The position numbers were made by a program, and so were the translations under genes. Source: Bacteroidota bacterium (GTDB taxonomy: Bacteria; Bacteroidota; Bacteroidia; NS11-12g; UBA955). From it: 22,487 nt of DNA. The notes below the pieces were generated by a model that ran no database searches, was not told the DNA's origin, and worked only from the letters and a program-made list of their open reading frames with translations. This document shows positions 7,984-14,509 of this stretch, in pieces (position 1 is the stretch's first letter; every line of letters begins with the position of its first letter). The stretch spans positions 1 through 22,487 of the forward strand of contig SXYY01000138.1 in assembly GCA_005788145.1 (NCBI GenBank). The letters are read 5' to 3'.

Positions 7984-8625
7984 ATGAAATTGCAGTCGTT
8001 TTGCTTCAACCCCCTCCAAGAAAACACGTATTTGATCTGGTGCGAACACACTCTGGATTGCGCCATCGTGGATGCCGGCATGTACGATTCTTCAGAGCAT
8101 AAGCAACTGCAAGAATTCATCGAATCGAACAGCCTGAAACCCATCCATTTGTTGGGTACACACGCCCACATCGACCATATTTTCGGCAATTGGTGGGTGA
8201 AGCAAGTCTACGATTTACCCTATTACTTACACCCAGCGGATGTGGTGATGATTGACCGCTCTGAAACCATGGCAGCCCTGTGGAACCTGAAGTATACGCC
8301 ATCGCCATTGCCTACGGTAGATTTAGCCCATGGCGATACCATCACTGTGGGTGAATCTCAGTTGCAAGTGCGCTTTGTGCCTGGGCATGCGCCCGGACAT
8401 GTGATCTTTATTGACGAGACGGGCGAGCAAGCCATCGTGGGCGATACCGTTTTTAGGGGTAGTATTGGCAGAACCGATTTGCCCGGAGGCAACCATGAAC
8501 AGTTGTTACAGAATATTGAGGCGCAGATTTTCAGTTTGCCGGAGCAATACGTATTGCACAGCGGCCACGGACCCAGTTCCACTGTGGGTTTCGAGAAGGC
8601 GAACAATCCATTTTTTCAATCCTAA
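7984..8625 (+). CDS. MBL-fold metallo-hydrolase, glyoxalase II-like
   Basis: 213 residues. It carries the metal-binding motif THAHIDH (H60, H62, D64, H65), a further histidine in GHAPGH, the bridging aspartate in VGDTVFRGSIGRTDLPGG, and a terminal histidine in HSGHGP. This spacing is that of the short glyoxalase II-type/YcbL group of metallo-beta-lactamase-fold hydrolases, which hold two metals and act on thioesters or similar small substrates in the cytoplasm. The true substrate is unknown. The frame is open upstream to 7825 but that would run through the lpdA terminator, so the ATG at 7984 is the start. menD begins 50 bp after the stop on the same strand with no terminator between, so the two may be co-transcribed. 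Confidence 0.88.
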   Translation: MKLQSFCFNPLQENTYLIWCEHTLDCAIVDAGMYDSSEHKQLQEFIESNSLKPIHLLGTHAHIDHIFGNWWVKQVYDLPYYLHPADVVMIDRSETMAALWNLKYTPSPLPTVDLAHGDTITVGESQLQVRFVPGHAPGHVIFIDETGEQAIVGDTVFRGSIGRTDLPGGNHEQLLQNIEAQIFSLPEQYVLHSGHGPSSTVGFEKANNPFFQS

Positions 8626-8675
8626 GTGTTTCATAACGACAAAACCGACGATCCGTTGTTTATTTAAAACCTACC

Positions 8676-10361
8676 ATGAGCCAGGCCGACTTCCCCATTC
8701 CATTTCCTGAACAGGCTAGCAGCAAGATTCAGTTGGATTTTCTGGCGTGTTTGTTGGCGGATGCGGGTGTTACGCGGTGGATGGTGAGTCCGGGTTCGCG
8801 CAATGCGCCGCTGGTGGCTTCTATGGTGAAACACGGGGGATTTGATTTGCACAGTTTTCCCGATGAGCGGGTGGCGGCGTTCGCGGCCCTGGGCTGCGCC
8901 CAGGGCCCGCGTTACCCCGTAGGGGTAATCTGTACCTCCGGTACAGCCGCCGCCAACCTATACCCAGCCGTGTGTGAAGCCTATTACCAGCGCATCCCAT
9001 TGCTCATTATCACCGCAGACCGCCCCCCAGAACTCATCGATCAGTGGGACGGACAAACCATCCACCAAAACAACCTCTTCCAACCCCACACACAAGGCAA
9101 TTTCAACCTGCCCGTCATTGCCCACACCCCAAACCTAGTCCCCGCCTTGCAGTCGATGCAAACCCTCGTACAGCAGGCCATCGCACAAACCCTATACCCC
9201 GTGCCAGGACCCGTGCACATTAACGCACCCCTGCGCGACCCCATCTATGCCGATGTAGACAAACCCTTCCAGCACATCGCGCCCACAAAACCTTTTCTCC
9301 TCCACCACCCTACGCCCCCGCCGGTTGATCAAACCCTGGCCGAGCTATGGATGAGCCATACCAACACACAACAACCCCGCATCCTCATTGTGGTGGGCAT
9401 GCACCCTCCTCAACCAGAACTCTCTTTGGCGTTGGAATCACTACAAAATCGGGCACCTATACTGTCAGACATTGCCTCGCACCAACATACCCGTGGGCTA
9501 CAGCAGTGGGATCGCGCTTGGCTTCAATCTCAGCCCGATTCAGAACATTGCGCACCAGACGTTTTGATTACCCTGGGCATGGGCGTAGTTTCAAAGCCGA
9601 TCAAGCAGTGGCTGAAAGCCAACAAACCAAAAAAACACATCCATATTTCGCCCTTGCAAGCACCCGTGGGCGATCCATTTCAAACCAACCCCGAGCATTG
9701 CCAACACCATGAGGTGGATGCTCTGTTCGCCTTGGATCAGGCCTTACAAAATGCGGAGCTCAACACCCATTACTTGGATTGCTGGCAGCATTGGGTCACA
9801 GAGGCTTTGACCTCATTGGGCGATGGACTTCCCACCCGCATTACAGCGTTGTATCAGCGCGAGTTTGACATAGTAAAACACTTGCTGTCCTCCTGCGACG
9901 ATCGGTTTGTGATTCAACTGGGCAATTCAATGTCGGTGCGATACGCTTCGTGGTCGGGCAGCTCCCCAGCAGTCATTTACGCCAACCGAGGCACATCGGG
10001 CATTGATGGTTCTTTGAGCACGGCCGTGGGCTACGCGATGGCCAATCCCAACAAACATTGCGTTGCGATTCTGGGCGATATTTCTGCGATTTACGATGCC
10101 CATGCCTTGTGGACAGCCGAATTGCCGAAGAATTTCAGTGTGGTGGTATTGAACAACCGTGGCGGACAAATTTTCAACTGGATTGGCGGACCTACCGCGG
10201 TGGAGGACCTCATGCCATTGATCGAAACGCCCCAACATTACGACTTCAAACACCTGTGCGATTTTTATCAAATCCGTTACGCCCACCACGATGACGATGT
10301 CAACACCCCATGGACTTCCCGCTTCTTGAACCAACCCAGCTGCACGCTTTGGGAGGTATGA
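8676..10361 (+). CDS. menD: MenD, 2-succinyl-5-enolpyruvyl-6-hydroxy-3-cyclohexene-1-carboxylate synthase
   Basis: 561 residues, typical length. SPGSRNAPL, then the ThDP-activating glutamate in FPDERVAAF, CTSGTAAANLYPAV, TADRPPELIDQWDGQTIHQ, and near the C-terminus the ThDP/Mg motif GDISAIYD...LNNRGGQIFNW. MenD joins isochorismate and 2-oxoglutarate in a ThDP-dependent step of menaquinone synthesis; it is cytoplasmic. No other men gene is in the window. The region between FAALG and VGVICTSGT, usually a short variable loop in MenD, is encoded here by a dense cluster of perfect hairpins (8885-8945). Codon use is G-rich before this point and strongly C-rich after it. The gene is followed 65 bp later by the T9SS-sorted protein gene. 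Confidence 0.95.
   Translation: MSQADFPIPFPEQASSKIQLDFLACLLADAGVTRWMVSPGSRNAPLVASMVKHGGFDLHSFPDERVAAFAALGCAQGPRYPVGVICTSGTAAANLYPAVCEAYYQRIPLLIITADRPPELIDQWDGQTIHQNNLFQPHTQGNFNLPVIAHTPNLVPALQSMQTLVQQAIAQTLYPVPGPVHINAPLRDPIYADVDKPFQHIAPTKPFLLHHPTPPPVDQTLAELWMSHTNTQQPRILIVVGMHPPQPELSLALESLQNRAPILSDIASHQHTRGLQQWDRAWLQSQPDSEHCAPDVLITLGMGVVSKPIKQWLKANKPKKHIHISPLQAPVGDPFQTNPEHCQHHEVDALFALDQALQNAELNTHYLDCWQHWVTEALTSLGDGLPTRITALYQREFDIVKHLLSSCDDRFVIQLGNSMSVRYASWSGSSPAVIYANRGTSGIDGSLSTAVGYAMANPNKHCVAILGDISAIYDAHALWTAELPKNFSVVVLNNRGGQIFNWIGGPTAVEDLMPLIETPQHYDFKHLCDFYQIRYAHHDDDVNTPWTSRFLNQPSCTLWEV
8885..8945. repeat. Three consecutive perfect hairpins within menD
   Basis: Hairpin 1: GGCCCTGGGC (8885-8894), loop TGC, GCCCAGGGCC (8898-8907). 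Hairpin 2: TTACCCC (8912-8918), loop GTA, GGGGTAA (8922-8928). Hairpin 3: TGTACC (8931-8936), loop TCC, GGTACA (8940-8945). All three have exactly 3-nt loops and are separated by only 2-4 nt. All are in the menD reading frame; the third encodes part of the conserved CTSGTA motif. Confidence 0.9.
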
Positions 10362-10426
10362 AAATTCAAAGATTAGATTCAATTCCTTCCGCGCAACCAA
10401 TCTAGAAAATCGCGTCGTTTTAACAT

Positions 10427-11830
10427 ATGGCTCATTTTTGTTTGGTGAAACACCGCACGCAACACTGGCTCTTGGCAATGCTCCTGCTGCTATCATCAGC
10501 CGCACAAGCCCAGCGGTTTCAAATAGAACACGAAGACCACTCCGATTCCGTGGTTTGGTTCGTGCGCAATACCGGCCCCCACTGGGTCAAGCCCACCTCC
10601 ATGACCATCAACTGGTTTCACACCAAGCCCGATCTCTACATCTGGGACGCCAACCCCGGCCCCGCATCGTACAGAAACCGCATCACCGAAACCAACAAAA
10701 ACGGAAACCTTACCTTCAAATACAAATCCACCCAAGGCGTAGGCATCTCCGATACCATATACCCCGGACAGCGCATCCCCGTCTTCTATTCGGTGAACTA
10801 CAACGTCGCCAAAACCGACACCATCATGCCCGCCAACGGCATCCTCTTCTATCACGATTCCTTGGTACGCGATGGTGAAGAAATCGTCCTGCCCAAAGGC
10901 GCCTCCTGTAGCTACGAACGCATCTATCTGAAAAGCTTTGCCAAAACCAGCAACGTGCACTACCGCTCCCCCGTTTGGTTCAGCATCGCCCAGGATGTTT
11001 GTCAGAAGTATGCATTCACTCCCGACCTCTTTATCTTGGTGGTGTTCGACCAAAAAACCTTCAAACCCACCTCCGCTGGCGTGATCCCCAAATGTCCATC
11101 CGGTCGCTATGGCACCGCGTTTGGCTACCCAAAAGACTCCATCATTTACTACAGCTTCACCCTCAACGATGGACCCCACATCGATTCCATCATCAATGGC
11201 ATCACCGATGGTGATTATGTTGCCCTGGTGAGCTACCCCACCTTCAGCCAATACAATATCTCAAAAATGAAATCTCGGTTCGCCCCCATCGGACTAAACA
11301 CCGATTCCCTGATTATAGGACCATATGGCAATCCCGATGTTCAAATGGTCTTCTGGGGCAGAAAAGGATTGAATGTGAGCAAAGGTCGCCTCAACACGAT
11401 TGGACGATTTCAAAAAGGCCCAGCATCCATCGTGAGCCTCACTGCAGACCACGTAATGATCACCAACCAAGCAACAGACCAACTCGCCGCTTGGCCACCT
11501 TGTTTCGATGTACTCGCCGTGGTGCACCAGCCCTACATCCCCGCACCCATAAAAATTGGCACCAAAACGCTGTCGGCACCCCTGGCCGTCATCGCCTACC
11601 CCAATCCTGCCCAATCCCAAATTTCCTTGGAAACCCCAACCCCCGTGCGCTGGCATTTTACCGATGCAATGGGTAGACCCGTGACTGCCAATACAAGCGA
11701 ATCCACCGCCACTACCCAACAAATTGTGGATGTTGCCCATTGGTCGGCCGGTGTGTATTTTGGATGGAGTGAAAGCATAGCCGGAAGCACATCGCCCCGA
11801 TACCGCACACAATTCGTGAAGATTCCTTAA
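10427..11830 (+). CDS. Secreted protein with T9SS type A C-terminal sorting domain
   Basis: 467 residues. The N-terminus is a signal peptide (hydrophobic WLLAMLLLLSSAAQA, cleavage near residue 28). The last ~80 residues form a Por-secretion C-terminal domain: AYPNPAQSQISLE, then WHFTDAMGRPV, WSAGVYFGW and the end TQFVKIP. That domain directs export through the type IX secretion system, after which it is normally removed and the passenger attached to the surface or released. The ~360-residue passenger is not a family I can name. Around residues 245-290, DSIINGITDGDYVALVS followed by a G-L-x-x-D segment and VFWGRKG resembles the interleukin-like EMT inducer (ILEI) type domain I associate with some Bacteroidota T9SS cargo; this is by eye only. 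The last 4 bp overlap smpB, which is convergent. Confidence 0.85.
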   Translation: MAHFCLVKHRTQHWLLAMLLLLSSAAQAQRFQIEHEDHSDSVVWFVRNTGPHWVKPTSMTINWFHTKPDLYIWDANPGPASYRNRITETNKNGNLTFKYKSTQGVGISDTIYPGQRIPVFYSVNYNVAKTDTIMPANGILFYHDSLVRDGEEIVLPKGASCSYERIYLKSFAKTSNVHYRSPVWFSIAQDVCQKYAFTPDLFILVVFDQKTFKPTSAGVIPKCPSGRYGTAFGYPKDSIIYYSFTLNDGPHIDSIINGITDGDYVALVSYPTFSQYNISKMKSRFAPIGLNTDSLIIGPYGNPDVQMVFWGRKGLNVSKGRLNTIGRFQKGPASIVSLTADHVMITNQATDQLAAWPPCFDVLAVVHQPYIPAPIKIGTKTLSAPLAVIAYPNPAQSQISLETPTPVRWHFTDAMGRPVTANTSESTATTQQIVDVAHWSAGVYFGWSESIAGSTSPRYRTQFVKIP

Positions 11831-12288
11831 AATTTGGTGCGCTGCATCTCACGCTGAATGTCCTTCTCTTTCAGGTCATCGCGCTTATCGAACGTTTTCT
11901 TACCCTGCCCCAATCCGATTTCCAATTTCAGTACCCCACGCTCGTTTTCATACAATTTGATCGGAAACAAGGCATACCCTTTGGTTTTGATTTTGCCTTC
12001 GATCTTGTTGATTTCCTGCTTGTTGAGAAGGAGTTTTCGCTGTCGCATGGGTTCGTGTACATTGAAACTCACTTGCTTGAATTCGGAAATGTGCAAATGC
12101 AACACAAACACCTCGCCATCGTCGATTACACAATAGGCATCGCCCATATTCACATTGCCGTTTCGGATGGATTTCACTTCGCCACCCAATAGCGATAGAC
12201 CGGCTTCGTAACGCTGTTCAATATGGAAGTTAAAACCGGCTTTGCGGTTGAGGATTTCCACGCGTTTTTTGTTGTCTTTCGCTGCCAT
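11827..12288 (-). CDS. smpB: SsrA-binding protein SmpB
   Basis: 153 residues. NRKAGFNFHIEQRYEAGLSLLGGEVKSIR is the canonical N-terminal block, followed by GDAYCVIDDGEVFVLHLHISEF, EPMRQRKLLLNKQEI and GYALFPIKLYENERGVLKLEIGLGQGKKTFDKRDDLKEKD. SmpB binds tmRNA and positions it in the decoding centre of stalled ribosomes during trans-translation. tmRNA itself (ssrA) is not in the window. A -7 box sits 11 nt upstream of the ATG, so the gene probably has its own promoter in addition to read-through from the thioesterase gene 36 bp upstream. The end overlaps the convergent T9SS cargo gene by 4 bp. Confidence 0.97.
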   Translation of the reverse strand: MAAKDNKKRVEILNRKAGFNFHIEQRYEAGLSLLGGEVKSIRNGNVNMGDAYCVIDDGEVFVLHLHISEFKQVSFNVHEPMRQRKLLLNKQEINKIEGKIKTKGYALFPIKLYENERGVLKLEIGLGQGKKTFDKRDDLKEKDIQREMQRTKF

Positions 12289-12299
12289 GCTCAGAAATG

Positions 12300-12307
12300 C
12301 AAAGGTA
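12300..12307 (-). promoter_or_regulatory. Bacteroidota -7 box (TACCTTTG) for smpB
   Basis: Minus-strand exact match to TAnnTTTG in the 36-bp gap between the thioesterase gene and smpB, 11 nt before the smpB ATG; predicted leader under 10 nt. Confidence 0.5.
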
Positions 12308-12324
12308 GCTATTTTTTTGGGGGC

Positions 12325-12720
12325 TCAGGCTCGAATTTGATCGATGAGTCGGTCGAGTTTCTCCCGCTTGAGGATCTTTTGTCCTTGCGTACCCTCCGCC
12401 ACCAACCGGTCAGCGATTGTCACCACAAACGAGCAGTTCACGGTATTGCCATGAAGCTCGGTGAGCGTTGCCGTGATTTCCACTTCATCACCCAGCATTG
12501 CGGGGGATTTGTGGGTGATGTTCAAAAACGTCCCGATACCCTCTTCATCGTCGTCTTTCATGTCGAGCACAAACTGCCTACAAGCCCATTCCACATCCCT
12601 GCCCAGCGCAAAAGTGGCATAAAACGGATGCACATTGCCGGTTTCAAAGGTGGCCAAGTCAGCTTCGGTAACGGTTTTGGTAATTTTCCGGATATCGCCC
12701 ACGGCGCAAACGGCCTTCAT
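12325..12720 (-). CDS. Hotdog-fold thioesterase, FlK-like
   Basis: 131 residues, one hotdog domain. By eye T36, E44 and H70 (in HPFYATFALGRDVEW and NITHKSPAMLGDEV) have the same spacing as the catalytic Thr42/Glu50/His76 of the fluoroacetyl-CoA thioesterase FlK, and the region after the histidine (SPAMLGDEVEITATL) fits the hotdog central strand. It should hydrolyse an acyl-CoA in the cytoplasm. Members of this family are widespread and mostly unassigned; fluoroacetate resistance should not be assumed. The ATG at 12718-12720 lies 2 bp after the ytxJ stop, showing tight operon packing: ytxJ, thioesterase, smpB. Confidence 0.8.
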   Translation of the reverse strand: MKAVCAVGDIRKITKTVTEADLATFETGNVHPFYATFALGRDVEWACRQFVLDMKDDDEEGIGTFLNITHKSPAMLGDEVEITATLTELHGNTVNCSFVVTIADRLVAEGTQGQKILKREKLDRLIDQIRA

Positions 12721-12722
12721 GG

Positions 12723-13067
12723 TTAGGCACTGATTTCAGACGTCAATTCCGCCACAGAAATTTCCATGTGGGAGGCGTCGTAGGTGGCATCGCCCTGTTT
12801 GAGAATGATGACTTGGGGCGATTCGTGGTGCACGTGATAGCGCTCAGCGATGGCGGCCGATACATCGCGGTGTGCTATAAGATCTAGGTAATAGAAATCG
12901 GCCTGTTCATAAAATGCATCTGCCAAACGCAGCAAGCGGTTCATGGCCATGGTACTGATGGAGCAGCGGGTGCTGTGCTTAAACAACACTTGGGGCTTTC
13001 GGAACGACTGCTCGGTGATGGCATCGAGGAATGCTACTTGTTCCAAGTGTTTCCATTTCGGACTCAT
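12723..13067 (-). CDS. ytxJ: YtxJ-type bacillithiol-system monothiol redox protein
   Basis: 114 residues with a thioredoxin-like fold: FKHSTRCSISTMA carries a single active-site cysteine (C35) after a T-R, then FYYLDLIAHRDVSAAIAERYHV and the cis-proline region HESPQVIILKQG. This is the YtxJ/BrxC (DUF2847) pattern. Such proteins are thought to reverse bacillithiol adducts on protein thiols after oxidative stress. Its presence suggests the organism makes bacillithiol, but no synthesis genes (bshA, bshB, bshC) are in the window. First gene of a minus-strand group with the thioesterase and smpB. I found no exact -7 box upstream. The small lipoprotein gene ends 36 bp upstream. Confidence 0.88.
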   Translation of the reverse strand: MSPKWKHLEQVAFLDAITEQSFRKPQVLFKHSTRCSISTMAMNRLLRLADAFYEQADFYYLDLIAHRDVSAAIAERYHVHHESPQVIILKQGDATYDASHMEISVAELTSEISA

Positions 13068-13103
13068 GGGCGATGTGTGGGCTGCGTGTGGATGCGAAAT
13101 GAA

Positions 13104-13226
13104 TTAACGACGCGCGGTGGTCTTTTGACCAACTTCAGGACAACGATCCTGCTTGCGAACGCCACAACTGGTAAAAACGGCTGCCAACAATACGGCAATT
13201 GCGATTAGATTTGCTACTTTCTTCAT
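13104..13226 (-). CDS. Small lipoprotein (40 residues)
   Basis: A 40-residue frame: MKKVANLIAIAVLLAAVF, then the lipobox TSC with Cys21 as the lipidation site, and a 19-residue mature tail GVRKQDRCPEVGQKTTARR. The arrangement (two lysines, hydrophobic stretch, S-C-G) is a textbook Bacteroidota lipoprotein signal peptide, so despite its length I consider it real. A mature peptide of 20 residues anchored in the membrane, with a second cysteine (C29), has no function I can name. Its ATG (complement of 13224-13226) overlaps the ATG of the divergent methyltransferase. Upstream on the minus strand TTATTTTG (13239-13246) is a one-mismatch -7 box that would lie inside the methyltransferase coding region. 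It may be co-transcribed with ytxJ 36 bp downstream. Confidence 0.75.
   Translation of the reverse strand: MKKVANLIAIAVLLAAVFTSCGVRKQDRCPEVGQKTTARR
13206..13213 (+). promoter_or_regulatory. Bacteroidota -7 box (TAGATTTG) for methyltransferase gene
   Basis: Exact TAnnTTTG match 11 nt before the ATG at 13225. It lies entirely inside the coding region of the divergent small lipoprotein gene, consistent with back-to-back overlapping promoters. Confidence 0.45.
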
Positions 13227-14508
13227 GATAAATTCTGAATACAAAATAAACCCATTTTCTCCCAACTTTTTGCAGTGGGTGGACGAAGTGTATAAGAATC
13301 ACGACAATTTATCCTTAATAACTGCCACAAAACGGATAGAATGGGGCGAATGGGCCATTTTTCTGTCGCAGTTGCACGCCATCACGCCTAAAATCGCAAA
13401 GAAACTGCCCTTGCATGCAGAGGCAGGTTGTTTGTGCGATGCCCGGGCTTTGGAACAGAGCACTTCGGAGGCCGTGGCCCAGTGGAAGGCTCAGACATTT
13501 CCGGCCCAACGATTGCTGTCGCTCACCGGCGGCTTAGGGGTTGACGATTGGGCTTGGGCGATGCAGGGGTCGGATGTATTGAGTTTGGATCCCAATGAGT
13601 CCTTAAATAGCTGGGTGCGTTACAATGCAACCCGGTTGGGCATTGAGGTAGACCGCAGAACACAATCAGCGGAGGACTATTTGGCGGGTTTGGCGAAGGA
13701 CCACCCCGAAATCACACAGTTGGGGCCTGGGGCTTTTGACATGGTCTATGTAGATCCAGATCGCAGGCCTAGGGGTCAGCGCTCGGCGATGGATGTATCG
13801 GAATATTTGCCCAATGTATTTGATTTGGTGTTGGCCTACCCTGGGTTGGCAAAATCTTGGTTGGTGAAGGTGAGTCCGATGGTAGACCCCACCTGGCTGC
13901 AGCGACAGTTCAACTGCAGGGCTGATATTTACGCGGTGGGATTGAATGGAGAAACGAAAGAATTGTTGGCGCATGTACATCCCGGCGAGACGGCCATTGA
14001 GGGCGGATGGGATGCCTTTTGTTTGGTGCATCGGACCAACGAAGAAGGGAGTATTGCGGTGACAGCCCATCAATTTAGCACCTGGGTGGAAGCGCGAAAA
14101 TCGGAGATACAGGAGGAGGCTTTGTACATTTTTGAACCGGCGTCGCCGTTGTTTGCGGCCCACCTCCACACCCAAATCCCCCAGCGCCTGAATCTCCTTG
14201 CCGCCACGCCCAACCACAACTTCTTCGTGGCGCAAGCGCCTGAGGCTGCGGCCTTCGGCCGCAGCCTCAAAGTAGAACATCAATTTTTGGGGAGTCTGCG
14301 CGACATTCAACGGAAGCTCAAAGACCTCCTCCCACCCCCGAAAAACAAAAAATCCCTGCCCCAACTCAATGTCACCGCCCGCAATTGCGGAATGACAACC
14401 GACGCGGTGAAAAAAATCCTGCAGGTAAGCGACGGTGGATCGAAATACTTGTTCATCGCCAAGGGCGACCATCAATTCATCGCCTGGCTCGGAGAAATTA
14501 CCCGGTAA
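13225..14508 (+). CDS. Class I SAM-dependent methyltransferase, THUMP-like domain protein
   Basis: 427 residues. An N-terminal helical part is followed by the SAM-binding glycine loop LTGGLGVDDW (residues 100-109), the acidic residue after strand 2 (LSLDPNESL) and a catalytic-type motif VDPDRRPRG (from residue 176), where RNA/DNA methyltransferases usually have N/DPP. The last ~80 residues, with LPQLNVTARNCGMTTDAVKKILQVSDGGSKYLFIA, match the THUMP-like C-terminal region of a Bacteroidota family. Likely an RNA-modifying enzyme, target unknown. The ATG at 13225 overlaps the start codon of the divergent lipoprotein; the frame is open further upstream, but only through that lipoprotein. A 13-bp perfect hairpin lies at 14241-14269, and codon use turns strongly C-rich from about 14160. 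The stop is 1 bp from the convergent HemD-like gene. Confidence 0.85.
   Translation: MINSEYKINPFSPNFLQWVDEVYKNHDNLSLITATKRIEWGEWAIFLSQLHAITPKIAKKLPLHAEAGCLCDARALEQSTSEAVAQWKAQTFPAQRLLSLTGGLGVDDWAWAMQGSDVLSLDPNESLNSWVRYNATRLGIEVDRRTQSAEDYLAGLAKDHPEITQLGPGAFDMVYVDPDRRPRGQRSAMDVSEYLPNVFDLVLAYPGLAKSWLVKVSPMVDPTWLQRQFNCRADIYAVGLNGETKELLAHVHPGETAIEGGWDAFCLVHRTNEEGSIAVTAHQFSTWVEARKSEIQEEALYIFEPASPLFAAHLHTQIPQRLNLLAATPNHNFFVAQAPEAAAFGRSLKVEHQFLGSLRDIQRKLKDLLPPPKNKKSLPQLNVTARNCGMTTDAVKKILQVSDGGSKYLFIAKGDHQFIAWLGEITR
14241..14269. repeat. 13-bp perfect inverted repeat in methyltransferase gene
   Basis: Arms TGAGGCTGCGGCC (14241-14253) and GGCCGCAGCCTCA (14257-14269) pair perfectly around a TTC loop. 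In frame it encodes P-E-A-A-A-F-G-R-S-L. There is no T-tract after it on either strand. Confidence 0.9.
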
Positions 14509-14509
14509 A

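Noticed and set aside
10496..11251. Minus-strand open frame of 251 residues opposite the T9SS cargo gene
   Set aside because: Glycine/valine-rich translation with no domain, fully antisense to a gene with signal peptide and sorting domain; a shadow of C-rich codons.
13666..14475. Minus-strand open frame of 269 residues opposite the methyltransferase gene
   Set aside because: No recognisable motif and entirely antisense to a convincing gene.
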